DNA of 64,000 nucleotides from the NCBI RefSeq assembly GCF_009908265.2, contig NZ_JAAATX020000004.1, forward strand, positions 124,001 to 188,000, in the 5' to 3' direction. The position numbers and the translations under genes were made by a program. The notes beneath the pieces are model-generated. The model was given only the letters and a program-made list of their open reading frames with translations. It searched no databases and was not told the DNA's origin. The first letter of the stretch is position 1, and every line of letters begins with the position of its first letter. This stretch comes from Paragemmobacter amnigenus. GTDB lineage: Bacteria; Pseudomonadota; Alphaproteobacteria; Rhodobacterales; Rhodobacteraceae. Below, piece after piece: positions 8,706 through 18,007 of this stretch.

Positions 8706-11368
8706 TGGCAGACCTCGCCACGCTCCGCGTCGAAACCGAAGATGACCTGCACGAGGCGCGCGCGCGCTACTTCGCCTTCGTCTCGGAACTGACCGGCACC
8801 CGCGACATCGCGGCGGAACTCACCGGCACCTTCTCGCAGGACCTGCGCCACTGCCTGAACGCGGGCCATGCCGCCCTCGCCCATGTGCAGCTTGCCGAAG
8901 GGCAGGGACAGGCCAACCTCAGGCTCAGCATCCGGCAGACCCCGCCCGATACGCCCGCCGCTGCCCCCCTCGACACGCCCGGCTTCCCCCCCGGCCCGCC
9001 CGTCACGCGCAGCTTCCCCCTTCCCGCCCGCATGCCGTCACCGGACCGGCTGCAACGGCTCTCGGCCATCCTGAACGAGAAATCGCGCAACGAACTCTTC
9101 CGCGAACTCAACGACAAGAACCTCCAGCTACAGGCCGCCACGCAAGAGGCGCTCTCGGCCGCGCAGGCCAAATCCGAATTCCTCGCCAATATGAGCCACG
9201 AGATCCGCACCCCCATGAACGCGATCATGGGCATGGCGAACCTCGTTCTGGACACCGACCTCAACCCGCGCCAGCGCAACCATGTCGAACGCATCCAGCA
9301 ATCGGCGCGCAACCTTCTGTCGATCATCAACGACCTTCTCGATTTCTCCAAGATCGAGGCCGGCCGCATGACCATCGAACAGACCGATTTCCCCAGCGAA
9401 ACCCTGTTCCGCGACCTCGTCTCGGTCGTGTCGGACAGGGCGGAGTCCAAGGGGCTGGAACTCGTCTTCCGCATCGCCCCCGACGTGCCCGCCACCCTGC
9501 ACGGCGATCCGCTGCGGATCGGCCAGATCCTCATCAATCTGGTCAACAACGCCATCAAATTCACCGAAAAGGGCGAGGTGGTGGTCGACGCCTCGGTTCT
9601 GGAACAGCACGACACCCACCTCGTCCTGCATTTCGGGGTCAGGGACACGGGCATCGGCATCCACCCCCGCCATATCGGCCAGCTCTTCCGCAGCTTCGAA
9701 CAGGGCGATGCCTCGACCACGCGGCGCTTCGGCGGCACGGGTCTGGGCCTCGTGATCTGCAAGCAACTGGCCGAGATGATGGGCGGCACCGTCGGTGTGG
9801 AAAGCGAATTCGGGCAGGGCTCGCAGTTCTGGTTCACCCTGCGCCTGCCCCATGCCGAACGCCAGCCGCCCCTGCCCGATACCTCGCCCCTGCACGGGCG
9901 CATCGTGGCGGTGGTCGACGACAACGACTCCGCCCGCGACGCCATCGCCGATCTCCTGCGCTCGCTCGGGGCGGTTCCGGTCCCCCTCGGCTCGGGCGAG
10001 GCGCTGCGCGCGCTCCTGCAGGCCGACCCTGCCGGCAGCGGGATCGACGTCGCCCTGATCGACAGCACGCTGGACGGCGAAAGCGGCCCCGACCTTGCCG
10101 CCACCGTCCGCAGGCTCGACCTGCCGCGCCTGCCGAAACTCGTCCTCCTCTCCACACTGGGGTTCGAGATCGTCCACGCCGCCCGCATCCACGACACCTT
10201 TGACGACACGCTCTGCAAACCCGCGCTGCGCTCGTCCCTGATGCACACCCTCCACAACGCCATCTTCCCCGCCCCCTCCGGCACCGCCGATGCGCCCGAC
10301 ACCCGACGCGGGCCCAGACGCGACAGCGTGGCGCGCGACTATTCCCGCCTGCGCGTGCTGGTGGTCGAGGATAACGAGATCAACCGCGAGGTCGCCGTCG
10401 GCCTCTTCGGCCAGCGCGGCCTGACCATCGAGACGGCGGTGAACGGTCAGGACGGCGTGACCCGCGCCTCGGCGGAACCGTGGGACATCATCTTCATGGA
10501 CATGCACATGCCCGTGATGGACGGCATCAGTGCTACGCAGGCCATCCGCAGGCTGCCCGACCGGCAGGACCTGCCGATCATCGCCCTCACCGCCAATGCC
10601 ATGGCCGAGGACCGCGACCGCTGCCTGCACGCAGGCATGAACGACTTTGTCAGCAAACCCATAGACCCCCGCGAATTGTGGCGCATCCTCGACCGCTGGG
10701 TGCCCGACACGGGCCCCGCCTTGCCCGACATGGCGCAGACCGCCCCCGCCCCCGCGCACGATGCCCCGTCACCGGCGGCACTCCCGTCCTCCGACCTGAT
10801 CGACCCCGCCGCCCTCCTGCACAACACGGGCGGCGACGTGACGCTGGCCCTGTCGATCCTGCGCGGATTTGCCCAACGCAATCCCGACTTCCTGCCCGCC
10901 TGCCGGACCGCGCTCGCCGCAGGCAACCTGACCGAACTGGAACGCGCCGCCCATACGATGAAGGGCGTCGCCGCCAATATCGGCGCGCCCCTCCTCTCGG
11001 CCGCCGCCGGCGCGCTCGAAACCGCAACGCGGGCGGGCGCAGCGCAGGACGAGCTTTCCGCCCTCCTCGACGCCCTCTCCCGCCCGCTCGACCGCCTTCT
11101 TGCCGACCTGACCGCCGTCTTCGACGCGCCCCCCGCCGCCCCGCCGCCGCCGCCCGCGGCGGACGACGCCGACGGCGCGGCGCGGGAACTGCGCGGCTTC
11201 ACCGCCCTTCTCGCGGCCGACGACTTCCAGGTCCCCGCCGCCTTCCAGCGCCTCTCGCCCGCCGCCCGCGCCCATCTGGGCCCCGACCTCGACCGGCTGC
11301 AGCGCGCCATCACCGGATATGACTACGAAACGGCCCTGTCGATCCTCGCCCTGCGCGGCTTCGACTAG
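8705..11368 (+). CDS. Cytoplasmic hybrid histidine kinase with two REC domains and HPt
   Basis: This is an 887-residue protein without membrane segments. After an unassigned N-terminal region (1-110) and a coiled-coil (110-155) it has HisKA with His165 ([15 protein letters not shown]), HATPase with G boxes DTGIGI and GGTGLGL, a first REC with Asp453 (LIDSTLDG), a second REC with Asp599 ([10 protein letters not shown]), and an HPt domain with His750 ([12 protein letters not shown]). The last 85 residues are proline- and alanine-rich, ending in a small helical piece. The start is the ATG overlapping the RsbT/X stop; an in-frame GTG 9 bp upstream is less likely. Its unassigned N-terminus may be the link to the stressosome output; that is inference. 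Confidence 0.88.
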   Translation: MADLATLRVETEDDLHEARARYFAFVSELTGTRDIAAELTGTFSQDLRHCLNAGHAALAHVQLAEGQGQANLRLSIRQTPPDTPAAAPLDTPGFPPGPPVTRSFPLPARMPSPDRLQRLSAILNEKSRNELFRELNDKNLQLQAATQEALSAAQAKSEFLANMSHEIRTPMNAIMGMANLVLDTDLNPRQRNHVERIQQSARNLLSIINDLLDFSKIEAGRMTIEQTDFPSETLFRDLVSVVSDRAESKGLELVFRIAPDVPATLHGDPLRIGQILINLVNNAIKFTEKGEVVVDASVLEQHDTHLVLHFGVRDTGIGIHPRHIGQLFRSFEQGDASTTRRFGGTGLGLVICKQLAEMMGGTVGVESEFGQGSQFWFTLRLPHAERQPPLPDTSPLHGRIVAVVDDNDSARDAIADLLRSLGAVPVPLGSGEALRALLQADPAGSGIDVALIDSTLDGESGPDLAATVRRLDLPRLPKLVLLSTLGFEIVHAARIHDTFDDTLCKPALRSSLMHTLHNAIFPAPSGTADAPDTRRGPRRDSVARDYSRLRVLVVEDNEINREVAVGLFGQRGLTIETAVNGQDGVTRASAEPWDIIFMDMHMPVMDGISATQAIRRLPDRQDLPIIALTANAMAEDRDRCLHAGMNDFVSKPIDPRELWRILDRWVPDTGPALPDMAQTAPAPAHDAPSPAALPSSDLIDPAALLHNTGGDVTLALSILRGFAQRNPDFLPACRTALAAGNLTELERAAHTMKGVAANIGAPLLSAAAGALETATRAGAAQDELSALLDALSRPLDRLLADLTAVFDAPPAAPPPPPAADDADGAARELRGFTALLAADDFQVPAAFQRLSPAARAHLGPDLDRLQRAITGYDYETALSILALRGFD

Positions 11369-11382
11369 CAAGGACATCCCCC

Positions 11383-12474
11383 ATGGCGACCGGCTTCAAA
11401 CACACCGTGCTCCTCGTCGACGACGCGCCAGAAAACATCGAACTGATCGGTGGCCTCCTCAGCCTGCATTACAGGGTCAAGGTCGCCTCCAGCGGCGAAC
11501 GCGCGCTCAAGATGCTCTCCTCCGGCGACCCGCCGGACCTCATCCTGCTCGACGTGGTCATGCCCGGCATCTCGGGCTGGGACGTCTGCCGCGCGATCAA
11601 GGCCCAGCCCCACCTCCAGCACATCCCCGTGATCTTCCTCACCGCCCGCGCCGACATGAAGGACGAACGCGAAGGTCTGGAACTCGGCGCGGTCGACTAC
11701 ATCACCAAACCGATCAGCCCGCCCATCCTCATGGCCCGCGTCGCCACCCATGTGCAGCTCAAACAGGCCCGCGACCTGCTGCGCGACAACAACGCCTACC
11801 TCACGGCCGAGGTGAAGCGCCGCACGGCCGAGATTTCCGCGCTTCAGGATGTCACCGTCGTCGCCCTCGCCTCGCTGGCCGAAACCCGCGACAACGAAAC
11901 GGGCAACCACATCCGCCGCACCCAGCTCTATATCGAGGCACTGGTCACCGCCCTCCGGCCCCACCCGAAATTCGCGGATTTCCTGACCGAGGACGAGGCC
12001 GCGATCATCGTCCGCGCCGCCCCCCTGCATGACATCGGCAAGGTCGGCATCCCCGACCGCATCCTGCTCAAACCCGGACGGCTCGACCCCGACGAATTCG
12101 AGATCATGAAGACCCACACCCGCCTTGGCCATGACGCGCTGGTGCGCGCCGAACAGGCCATGCCCTTCAAAAGCCGCTTCCTGCGCGAGGCGCGCGACAT
12201 CGCCCTCTCGCATCACGAACGCTGGGACGGCAAGGGCTATCCCGACGGCCTCGCAGGCGACCGTATCCCCGTCTCGGCACGGCTGATGGCGGTGGCCGAT
12301 GTCTACGACGCCCTCATCAGCAAACGCTGCTACAAAGAGGCCATGCCCCAATCCACCGCGCTCGAGATCATCGCGCAGGGCGCGGGCACCCATTTCGACC
12401 CCGACATCGCCGCCGCCTTCCTGTCCATCTCGGACAAGGCGGCCCGCATCGCCGCCACCTTCGTCGACCCCTGA
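11383..12474 (+). CDS. Response regulator with HD-GYP phosphodiesterase output
   Basis: This 363-residue protein has an N-terminal REC domain with Asp57 (LILLDVVMPG) and conserved Lys in YITKPI. A helical linker (125-155) leads to an HD-GYP domain: HDIGKVGIPD with HD at 216-217 and GYP at 285-287 in HHERWDGKGYPDGL. The arrangement is that of RpfG, whose phosphorylation controls cyclic-di-GMP hydrolysis. It starts 14 bp after the hybrid kinase gene and is most simply its target. It closes the stressosome operon, which would make cyclic-di-GMP level an output of the module. Confidence 0.9.
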   Translation: MATGFKHTVLLVDDAPENIELIGGLLSLHYRVKVASSGERALKMLSSGDPPDLILLDVVMPGISGWDVCRAIKAQPHLQHIPVIFLTARADMKDEREGLELGAVDYITKPISPPILMARVATHVQLKQARDLLRDNNAYLTAEVKRRTAEISALQDVTVVALASLAETRDNETGNHIRRTQLYIEALVTALRPHPKFADFLTEDEAAIIVRAAPLHDIGKVGIPDRILLKPGRLDPDEFEIMKTHTRLGHDALVRAEQAMPFKSRFLREARDIALSHHERWDGKGYPDGLAGDRIPVSARLMAVADVYDALISKRCYKEAMPQSTALEIIAQGAGTHFDPDIAAAFLSISDKAARIAATFVDP

Positions 12475-12490
12475 CCAGCCGCCCGAAATG

Positions 12491-12513
12491 CAAAAACCCG
12501 CCGGACAGGCGGG
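12491..12513 (-). terminator. Intrinsic terminator of the tRNA-Ala transcript
   Basis: On the minus strand a CCCGCC/GGCGGG stem with a 5-nt loop is followed directly by TTTTTG. It lies about 35 bp past the CCA end of the tRNA gene and fits termination of that transcript. Confidence 0.7.
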
Positions 12514-12547
12514 CAAGGGATCGTCAGTCATCTGTCGGGGAAGGATC

Positions 12548-12623
12548 TGGTGGAGCAGAGGGGGATCGAACCCCTGACCTTATCATTGCGAACGATACGC
12601 TCTCCCAACTGAGCTACTGCCCC
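12548..12623 (-). tRNA. tRNA-Ala, anticodon CGC
   Basis: The minus strand folds into a full cloverleaf of 76 nt including an encoded CCA end. The acceptor stem GGGGCAG pairs with CTGCTCC and contains the G3-U70 pair that marks alanine tRNAs. The anticodon loop TTCGCAA gives CGC, reading the alanine codon GCG. The T arm AGGGGTTCGATCCCCCT is standard. Confidence 0.92.
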
Positions 12624-12683
12624 ATCCGCGCGGGCGTTCTCGCGCAAAGCCCGCGCCTTGTCAAGCGACCGGAGGCGCGGTTT

Positions 12684-13133
12684 TCACCCCGTCCCCGCCG
12701 CGACATGCGACCGCACGAAGGCCGCGATATCCGCCGCCGGCCGCGCCCCGGCCAGCCGCGCCACCTCGCGCCCGCGATGATACAGGACCAGCGCGGGAAT
12801 CCCCCGGATCGCCGCCCGCTGCGCCACCGCCGGATGCGCCTCGGTATCCAGCTTGGCAAAGCGCACCGCAGGGGCCATCGCCTTGGCCGCCTTGGCGAAT
12901 TCCGGTGCCATCATCCGGCAGGGCCCGCACCATGCCGCCCAGTAATCGACCAGCAGCGGCAGGTCATCCCCCCGCACCGCCCTGTCATGCGCCGCCGCGT
13001 CCAGCTCGAACACCCGCCCGTCCGCCAGCGCCGCCCCGCAGACCCCGCATTTCGGCCCCGCCGCCAGCTTCGCCGCAGGCACGCGGTTCATCTGCCCGCA
13101 GGCCACACAGCACAGTTTCACCGCCTCGGCCAT
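12684..13133 (-). CDS. trxC: Thioredoxin 2 with N-terminal zinc-binding motif
   Basis: This 149-residue protein has two CxxC pairs near the N-terminus (CVACGQ and CGVCGA), which bind zinc in TrxC, and then a thioredoxin domain with the redox motif WAAWCGPCRMM near residue 80 and the cis-proline segment RGIPALVLYHRG. It reduces disulfides in the cytoplasm, often under oxidative stress. The ATG at 13133 is preceded by GGAGGG 4-5 bp away; upstream TTG/ATG codons in frame lack such a site. It lies downstream of, and is probably transcribed separately from, the genes to its right. Confidence 0.9.
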   Translation of the reverse strand: MAEAVKLCCVACGQMNRVPAAKLAAGPKCGVCGAALADGRVFELDAAAHDRAVRGDDLPLLVDYWAAWCGPCRMMAPEFAKAAKAMAPAVRFAKLDTEAHPAVAQRAAIRGIPALVLYHRGREVARLAGARPAADIAAFVRSHVAAGTG

Positions 13134-13195
13134 CCGGCCCTCCATCACATGCAATTTTCATGATATGTGGAGAGGGCGGCCCCCCTTTCAAGCCC

Positions 13196-13226
13196 CTTCA
13201 TCTTGGTCCAAATACCCTCAAGGGGT
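13196..13226. repeat. Degenerate copy of the 51-bp intergenic repeat
   Basis: The segment CCCCTTCATCTTGGTCCAAA and what follows resembles the repeats at 25520-25570 and 46864-46914 but has lost the second half. It sits between two minus-strand genes. Confidence 0.5.
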
Positions 13227-13329
13227 GAATTGGCCGCCCTGCGGCCAAGAGGGGACGGAACGTCCCCTGCCGCGGAGGCCGCACGCAGACGCCGACGACC
13301 GGACCGCCGCTCCATCCGGCACCCGACGA

Positions 13330-13647
13330 TCAGAGGAAATCGCTCTCCACTTCCGTCACGTCGATGCCCATCGCCTCCAGCCCCGCCTCCAGATTCTCGG
13401 CCAGATGCGGCATCCCCATCAGATACTGGTCCGTCGGGATCGTCGCCTCGGCATAGGCGGTTTCGACCGCGGTCTGGTAGTCCTCGGGCTCGAAAGCGCC
13501 GCGCCCGACCCATGCGATGGCGGTCAGATGCGCCTTCTCGTCATCGTTCAGACCCTCGATGAAGGCGTGCAACTCGCCATCCGCCGCGTCGCCCTCCCGC
13601 GACTGGAAGATCACATGCACCACCTTTTCCGGACTGATCTCCAACAT
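13330..13647 (-). CDS. DUF3775-type protein of unknown function
   Basis: This is a 105-residue acidic protein (MLEISPEKVVHVIFQSREG and onward) with a segment NDDEKAHLTAIAWVGRGAF that I associate with the DUF3775 family of alphaproteobacteria. No enzyme motif, signal peptide or membrane segment is visible. The ATG at 13647 is chosen because GAGGGAG lies 8 bp upstream; the open frame continues further without a better start. Function is unknown, and the neighbours (trxC, azlCD) do not suggest one. Confidence 0.75.
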   Translation of the reverse strand: MLEISPEKVVHVIFQSREGDAADGELHAFIEGLNDDEKAHLTAIAWVGRGAFEPEDYQTAVETAYAEATIPTDQYLMGMPHLAENLEAGLEAMGIDVTEVESDFL

Positions 13648-13706
13648 GGCGCGACTCCCTCTTGTCCCTGTCCGATGGTCGCGCCGCGCGCCCCGCTGTG
13701 CAAGCC

Positions 13707-14036
13707 CTAACCTGCCAGCGCGAAGCCCGCCGCATAGGCCACGGCCCCCGCCAGCGTGGCCAGCACGACCGACCGCCGCCAGACCCAGACCGCCACCACC
13801 CCCGCCGTCCCCGCCAGCGGCGCGGCCACCGCGCCCGCCTGCACGAAAGGCAGGCTCGATGCCACGAACAGCGTGGCAATCGCCGCAGGCCCCACGGCGG
13901 CCAGAAACCGCGCCAGAACCCCGTCGCCCCCGCCAGCGCCCCCGCCACTGCCAAGGCCAAAGCGGATCGGCAGATAGCGGAAGGCCCAGTTCGCCGCCCC
14001 CACGACCAGCGCCAGCACCAGCACCTCGCCACTCAT
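13707..14036 (-). CDS. azlD: AzlD family small subunit of branched-chain amino acid exporter
   Basis: This 109-residue protein has four hydrophobic segments and begins MSGEVLVLALVVGAANWAF. AzlD proteins are the small partner of AzlC, and together they export branched-chain amino acids or similar compounds. Its ATG overlaps the azlC stop codon (ATGA at 14033-14036), which is the usual coupled arrangement. The segment NWAFRYLPIRFG near residue 16 fits the AzlD N-terminal signature. Confidence 0.87.
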   Translation of the reverse strand: MSGEVLVLALVVGAANWAFRYLPIRFGLGSGGGAGGGDGVLARFLAAVGPAAIATLFVASSLPFVQAGAVAAPLAGTAGVVAVWVWRRSVVLATLAGAVAYAAGFALAG

Positions 14037-14728
14037 CCCCGCGCCCTCCGCAGCACGCCTGCCAGCGCGCCCGCCACCATCCCGCCAAGGATGCCGCCGG
14101 TCGAGGACACCGCCAGCGTCCCCGCCACGCAGGCCAGCCCCGCCACCGTGATCACCGGCACCTGCGGCCGCGTCAGGATGGACAAGAGCAGCGCAAGGAA
14201 CAGCGCGGGCAGCAAAAACCCCAGCCCCGCCTGCAGCACCGGCCAGCCCTCCAGCGCCCCGCCCCCCGCCAGCGCCCCCGCCACCGTGCCGGAAATCCAC
14301 GCCGCATAGGGCAGAAGGCCCAGCCCGAACATCCCCGCTTCGGAAAACCGCTTGCCCCGCGCGATCTCGCCCAGCGCCGCGCCGAACACCTCGTCCGTCA
14401 GTCCCCAGGCCCAGAGCCACGCATGCCGCTTGCCCGCCCCGCCCCCCGCCGCCTTCATCAGCGCAGGGCCATAAAGGACATGCCGCAAATTCATCGCGAT
14501 CAGCGTGAACGCCGCCACCGGCAGCGCCGCCCCCGATGTCAGCAGCGCCAGCGCAAGGAATTGCGACGCCCCGGCATAGATGATCACCGACAGCGCCGCC
14601 GCCTCCCACCCGCTCAGCCCCGCCCCCGTCGCCGCCACACCAAAGGCGAAGGCGATGGGAAAATAGCCCAACCCGATGGGCAGCGCCGTCACCAGTCCGG
14701 CTGTGAATGTCTCCTGCCGCGCGTCCAT
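14033..14728 (-). CDS. azlC: AzlC family permease, large subunit
   Basis: This 231-residue membrane protein has about seven hydrophobic segments and the AzlC signature region GLGYFPIAFAFGV and SVIIYAGASQFLALALL, followed by MNLRHVLYG. It forms an exporter for branched-chain amino acids with AzlD, whose gene overlaps its 3' end. The ATG at 14728 has GGAGGG upstream. A promoter candidate and several inverted repeats lie directly upstream, suggesting specific control. Confidence 0.9.
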   Translation of the reverse strand: MDARQETFTAGLVTALPIGLGYFPIAFAFGVAATGAGLSGWEAAALSVIIYAGASQFLALALLTSGAALPVAAFTLIAMNLRHVLYGPALMKAAGGGAGKRHAWLWAWGLTDEVFGAALGEIARGKRFSEAGMFGLGLLPYAAWISGTVAGALAGGGALEGWPVLQAGLGFLLPALFLALLLSILTRPQVPVITVAGLACVAGTLAVSSTGGILGGMVAGALAGVLRRARG

Positions 14729-14749
14729 GATCCCTCCACGCCGGACGCA

Positions 14750-14778
14750 GGGCTAACCGTGCCGTCGGACGGCGTCAA
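14750..14778 (-). promoter_or_regulatory. Candidate azlCD promoter with internal operator-like palindrome
   Basis: On the minus strand TTGACG (14778-14773) is followed 17 bp later by TAGCCC (14755-14750), about 20 bp before the azlC start region. The spacer contains the inverted repeat GCCGTCGGACGGC (14761-14773). The -10 match is weak. Confidence 0.3.
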
Positions 14779-14784
14779 CTCTGG

Positions 14785-14910
14785 GGGCCAATCCGAGCAA
14801 CGGTCAGGATTGGCCCGTGCTACAGGCACGGGCCGCGCACGACCCGCCCCGGCGGATCATGCGCGCCCCTACCACCGGTCACGCGAAACGTGCCACTGGC
14901 ACCTTTCGCG
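14785..14910. repeat. Overlapping inverted repeats upstream of azlC
   Basis: The gap between azlC and the gcvP terminator (14729-14963) holds no gene but three inverted repeats. GGGCCAATCC pairs with GGATTGGCCC (14785-14816). GGCCCGTGC pairs with GCACGGGCC (14812-14834), sharing bases with the first, so the two hairpins exclude each other. A third, 14882-14910, has arms CGCGAAA and TTTCGCG plus an inner GTGCC/GGCAC stem. They lie upstream of the predicted promoter. Confidence 0.5.
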
Positions 14911-14965
14911 CGCCCTCGCACTTGCAGCCACCAGATCACCCCCTGCGCACCCACGCACAGAAACC

Positions 14966-14990
14966 AAAAAGGCGCACCCGAAGGTGCGCC
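14966..14990 (-). terminator. Intrinsic terminator of the gcv operon
   Basis: On the minus strand, GGCGCACC and GGTGCGCC form a perfect 8-bp stem closed by a TTCG tetraloop, followed by TTTTT. It lies 58 bp past the gcvP stop codon. Confidence 0.85.
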
Positions 14991-15047
14991 AATTTGTATG
15001 TACACTTTGCGGTACTGTTTGCGGCACGAAAGCCGGACAACCCCGCC

Positions 15048-17888
15048 CTACTCCGCCGCCTGGGCATAGCTCTCCACCGGCGGGCAGATGCAGATCAGGT
15101 TGCGGTCGCCATGGACATTGTCCACGCGGCCCACGGGCGGCCAGTACTTGTCCACCCGGAACGCCCCGGGCGGGAAGCAGCCCTGCTCGCGCGGGTATTT
15201 CCGCGTCCAGTCCGCCACCAGATCCTCCACCGTGTGCGGCGCATGGCGCAAGGGCGAATCCTCGGCAGAAATCTCCCCCTTTTCAACGGCTTCGATCTCG
15301 GCCCTGATCGCCATCAGCGCGGTGATGAACCGGTCGATCTCGGCCTTCGTCTCGCTCTCCGTCGGCTCCACCATCAGCGTGCCCGCCACCGGCCAGCTCA
15401 TCGTCGGCGCGTGGAAGCCGTTGTCGATCAACCGCTTGGCGATGTCATCCACCGTCACGCCCACCTCCGCAAAGGGCCGCGTGTCCAGAATGCACTCATG
15501 CGCCACCCGCCCCTTGTTCCCCATGAACAGGATCGGATAAGCCCCCTTCAGCCGCGCCGCGATATAGTTCGCATTCAGGATCGCCACCCGCGTCGCCTGC
15601 GTCAGCCCCTCGCCCCCCATCATCAGGCAATAGGCCCAAGAAATCAGCAGGATGGAGGCAGACCCGTAAGGCGCCGCAGATACCGGCCCTTCCGAGCCAC
15701 CCGTCTCCGGATGCCCCGGCAGATAGGGCGCCAGATGTGCCTTGACGCCAATCGGCCCCATGCCGGGACCACCGCCGCCATGCGGAATGGCAAAGGTCTT
15801 GTGCAGGTTCAGGTGGCTCACATCGCTGCCGATCTCGCCGGGTTTCACGAGCCCCACCAGCGCGTTCATGTTCGCGCCATCCAGATAGACCTGCCCCCCG
15901 AACTCATGCGTGATCTTGCAGATCTCCCGCACCGTTTCCTCGAACACGCCATGCGTGGACGGATAGGTGATCATGCAGGCCGCCAGATTTTCCCCAGCCT
16001 CTTCAGCCCTTTGCCGGAAATCCTCCAGATCCACATCGCCATTCGGCGCCGACTTCACCACGACCACCTGCATCCCCGCCATCTGCGCGCTGGCAGGGTT
16101 CGTCCCATGCGCCGACACGGGGATCAGGCAGATGTTCCGGTGCCCCTGCCCCCGCGCACGGTGATAGGCCTGAATGGTAAGAAGTCCCGCATATTCCCCC
16201 TGCGCACCGCTGTTGGGCTGCATGGAGAAGGCATCATACCCCGTCACCTCGCACAGCTTGGCCGTCAGGTCCTCGATCGCCTCGCGGTATCCCGCCGCCT
16301 GATCCGCCGGCGCAAAGGGGTGCAGCGTGCCGAATTCCGGCCAGGTGATCGGCATCATCTCTGCCGCCGCGTTCAGCTTCATCGTGCAAGAGCCCAGCGG
16401 GATCATCGCCCGATCCAGCGCAAGGTCGCGATCCGACAGACGGCGCATGTAGCGCATCATCTCGGATTCCGCGCGGTTCATGTGGAAAACGGGATGGGTC
16501 AGGTACTCCGTCGTCCGCACCATCTCCTCGGGGAAGCCCAGCGTCGCGCGGTGGGGCGGCACGCCCTCGATGCCAAAGGCCCGCAGCACGCGGATCAGCA
16601 CCTTTTCATCCGTCGTCTCGTCCAGCGAGATGCCGACGCGGTCGCTGCCGATCTTGCGGAAGTTCAACCCCTCATGCCGTGCGGCGGCCAGAATACCGGC
16701 CTGCCCGACACCCACCTCCACCGTGATCGTGTCGAAGAACGCCTTGGGGCTGACCTTCGCCCCCGCCGCCTTCAGGGCGCGGGCCAGACGGTTGGTCAGG
16801 AAATGCACCCGTTCCGCAATGGCGCGCAGCCCCTTCGGCCCGTGGAACACCGCATAGAAGGACGCCATCACCGCCAGCAGCGCCTGCGCCGTGCAGACGT
16901 TGCTCGTCGCCTTCTCACGCCGGATATGCTGTTCGCGTGTCTGCAGCGACAGCCGGTAGGCCTTGTTCCCCCGCGCATCGATGGACACGCCGACGATCCG
17001 CCCCGGCATAGCGCGCTTGTAATCATCCTTGCAGGACATGAAGGCCGCATGGGGGCCACCGTACCCCATCGGCACGCCAAACCGCTGGCTGGACCCGATG
17101 GCAATATCCGCCCCCATCGCGCCCGGTTCTTTCAAAATGGTTAACGCCAGCAGATCGGTGGCGACGACAGCCACCGCCTTGGCCGCATGCAGCGCCGCGA
17201 TTTCCTTTGTGAAATCCGTGACATGCCCATAGGTGCCCGGATACTGGAAGATCGCCCCGAACACCTTTTCCGGCTCCATCTTGGCCGGATCGCCCACGAT
17301 CACCTCGATCCCCAGCGGCACCGCACGGGTCCGGATGACCTCGATCGTCTGCGGATGGCAGCCCTGATCGACGAAGAACCCCTTGGCCTTCGACTTCGCC
17401 ACCCGCTCGGCCATCGCCATGGCCTCGGCCGCCGCCGTCGCCTCGTCAAGCAGCGACGCATTGGCCACCGGCAGGCCCGTCAGGTCGGCAATCATCGTCT
17501 GATAGTTCAGCAGCGCCTCGAGCCGACCTTGCGCGATCTCCGGCTGATAGGGCGTATAGGCCGTATACCACGCGGGGTTCTCAAGGATGTTCCGCTGGAT
17601 CGCAGGCGGCGTCACCGTGCCGTAATAGCCCTGCCCGATCAGGCTGGTCATCACCTTGTTCCGCGCCCCCACAGCCCGCATCCGCGCCAGCAGCTCATGC
17701 TCCGACAGCGGCGCCCAGCCCAAGGGGATGCTCTGCCGGATGGATGCCGGAACCGTCTGGTCGATCAGCTCGTCCAGCGTCTTGACGCCCACGACCTTCA
17801 GCATCTCCTCCATCTCGGACGGCGAAGGCCCGATATGGCGGCGGTTGGCGAAGTCATAGGGGTTGTAGTCGACAGGTGTGTAAGACAT
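15048..17888 (-). CDS. gcvP: Glycine dehydrogenase (decarboxylating), P-protein
   Basis: GcvP decarboxylates glycine and transfers the aminomethyl group to the lipoamide of GcvH. The protein is 946 residues, the normal length for the fused homodimeric type. The pyridoxal phosphate lysine is K697 in [18 protein letters not shown]; the N-terminal half carries RHIGPS near residue 17 and IGQGYYGT near 84, both family signatures. It is the last gene of gcvT-gcvH-gcvP, 119 bp after gcvH, with two hairpins in that gap and a strong terminator after the stop. Control by glycine is expected from the riboswitch ahead of gcvT. Confidence 0.97.
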   Translation of the reverse strand: MSYTPVDYNPYDFANRRHIGPSPSEMEEMLKVVGVKTLDELIDQTVPASIRQSIPLGWAPLSEHELLARMRAVGARNKVMTSLIGQGYYGTVTPPAIQRNILENPAWYTAYTPYQPEIAQGRLEALLNYQTMIADLTGLPVANASLLDEATAAAEAMAMAERVAKSKAKGFFVDQGCHPQTIEVIRTRAVPLGIEVIVGDPAKMEPEKVFGAIFQYPGTYGHVTDFTKEIAALHAAKAVAVVATDLLALTILKEPGAMGADIAIGSSQRFGVPMGYGGPHAAFMSCKDDYKRAMPGRIVGVSIDARGNKAYRLSLQTREQHIRREKATSNVCTAQALLAVMASFYAVFHGPKGLRAIAERVHFLTNRLARALKAAGAKVSPKAFFDTITVEVGVGQAGILAAARHEGLNFRKIGSDRVGISLDETTDEKVLIRVLRAFGIEGVPPHRATLGFPEEMVRTTEYLTHPVFHMNRAESEMMRYMRRLSDRDLALDRAMIPLGSCTMKLNAAAEMMPITWPEFGTLHPFAPADQAAGYREAIEDLTAKLCEVTGYDAFSMQPNSGAQGEYAGLLTIQAYHRARGQGHRNICLIPVSAHGTNPASAQMAGMQVVVVKSAPNGDVDLEDFRQRAEEAGENLAACMITYPSTHGVFEETVREICKITHEFGGQVYLDGANMNALVGLVKPGEIGSDVSHLNLHKTFAIPHGGGGPGMGPIGVKAHLAPYLPGHPETGGSEGPVSAAPYGSASILLISWAYCLMMGGEGLTQATRVAILNANYIAARLKGAYPILFMGNKGRVAHECILDTRPFAEVGVTVDDIAKRLIDNGFHAPTMSWPVAGTLMVEPTESETKAEIDRFITALMAIRAEIEAVEKGEISAEDSPLRHAPHTVEDLVADWTRKYPREQGCFPPGAFRVDKYWPPVGRVDNVHGDRNLICICPPVESYAQAAE

Positions 17889-17942
17889 GGCGCGGCCTCA
17901 CCGGATGCGGGTTTGGGCATGACGGCCGCCGCACGCGCCCGC

Positions 17943-17987
17943 CAAATTCCTTCGAAGGAATTTGCAAAAGTTTTGGAAAACTTTTGC
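17943..17987. repeat. Two adjacent palindromes between gcvH and gcvP
   Basis: A perfect 22-bp palindrome with centre TTCGAA (17943-17964) abuts an inverted repeat GCAAAAGTTTT, gg, AAAACTTTTGC (17964-17987). They fall inside the gcv operon and may tune expression of gcvP relative to gcvTH, which is inference. Confidence 0.6.
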
Positions 17988-18007
17988 CTATCAACGGCTT
18001 GCCGGGA

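Noticed and set aside
13648-14088. N-terminal extension of the DUF3775-type gene into azlD
   Set aside because: The extended frame overlaps azlD completely and has a non-coding composition; a good ribosome site supports the ATG at 13647.
14817-17144. Very long plus-strand frame antisense to gcvP
   Set aside because: It is a shadow of gcvP caused by high third-position GC; its translation is rich in Arg, His and Pro with no domain. The same applies to other long antisense frames, for example 37770-40238 and 43419-45275.
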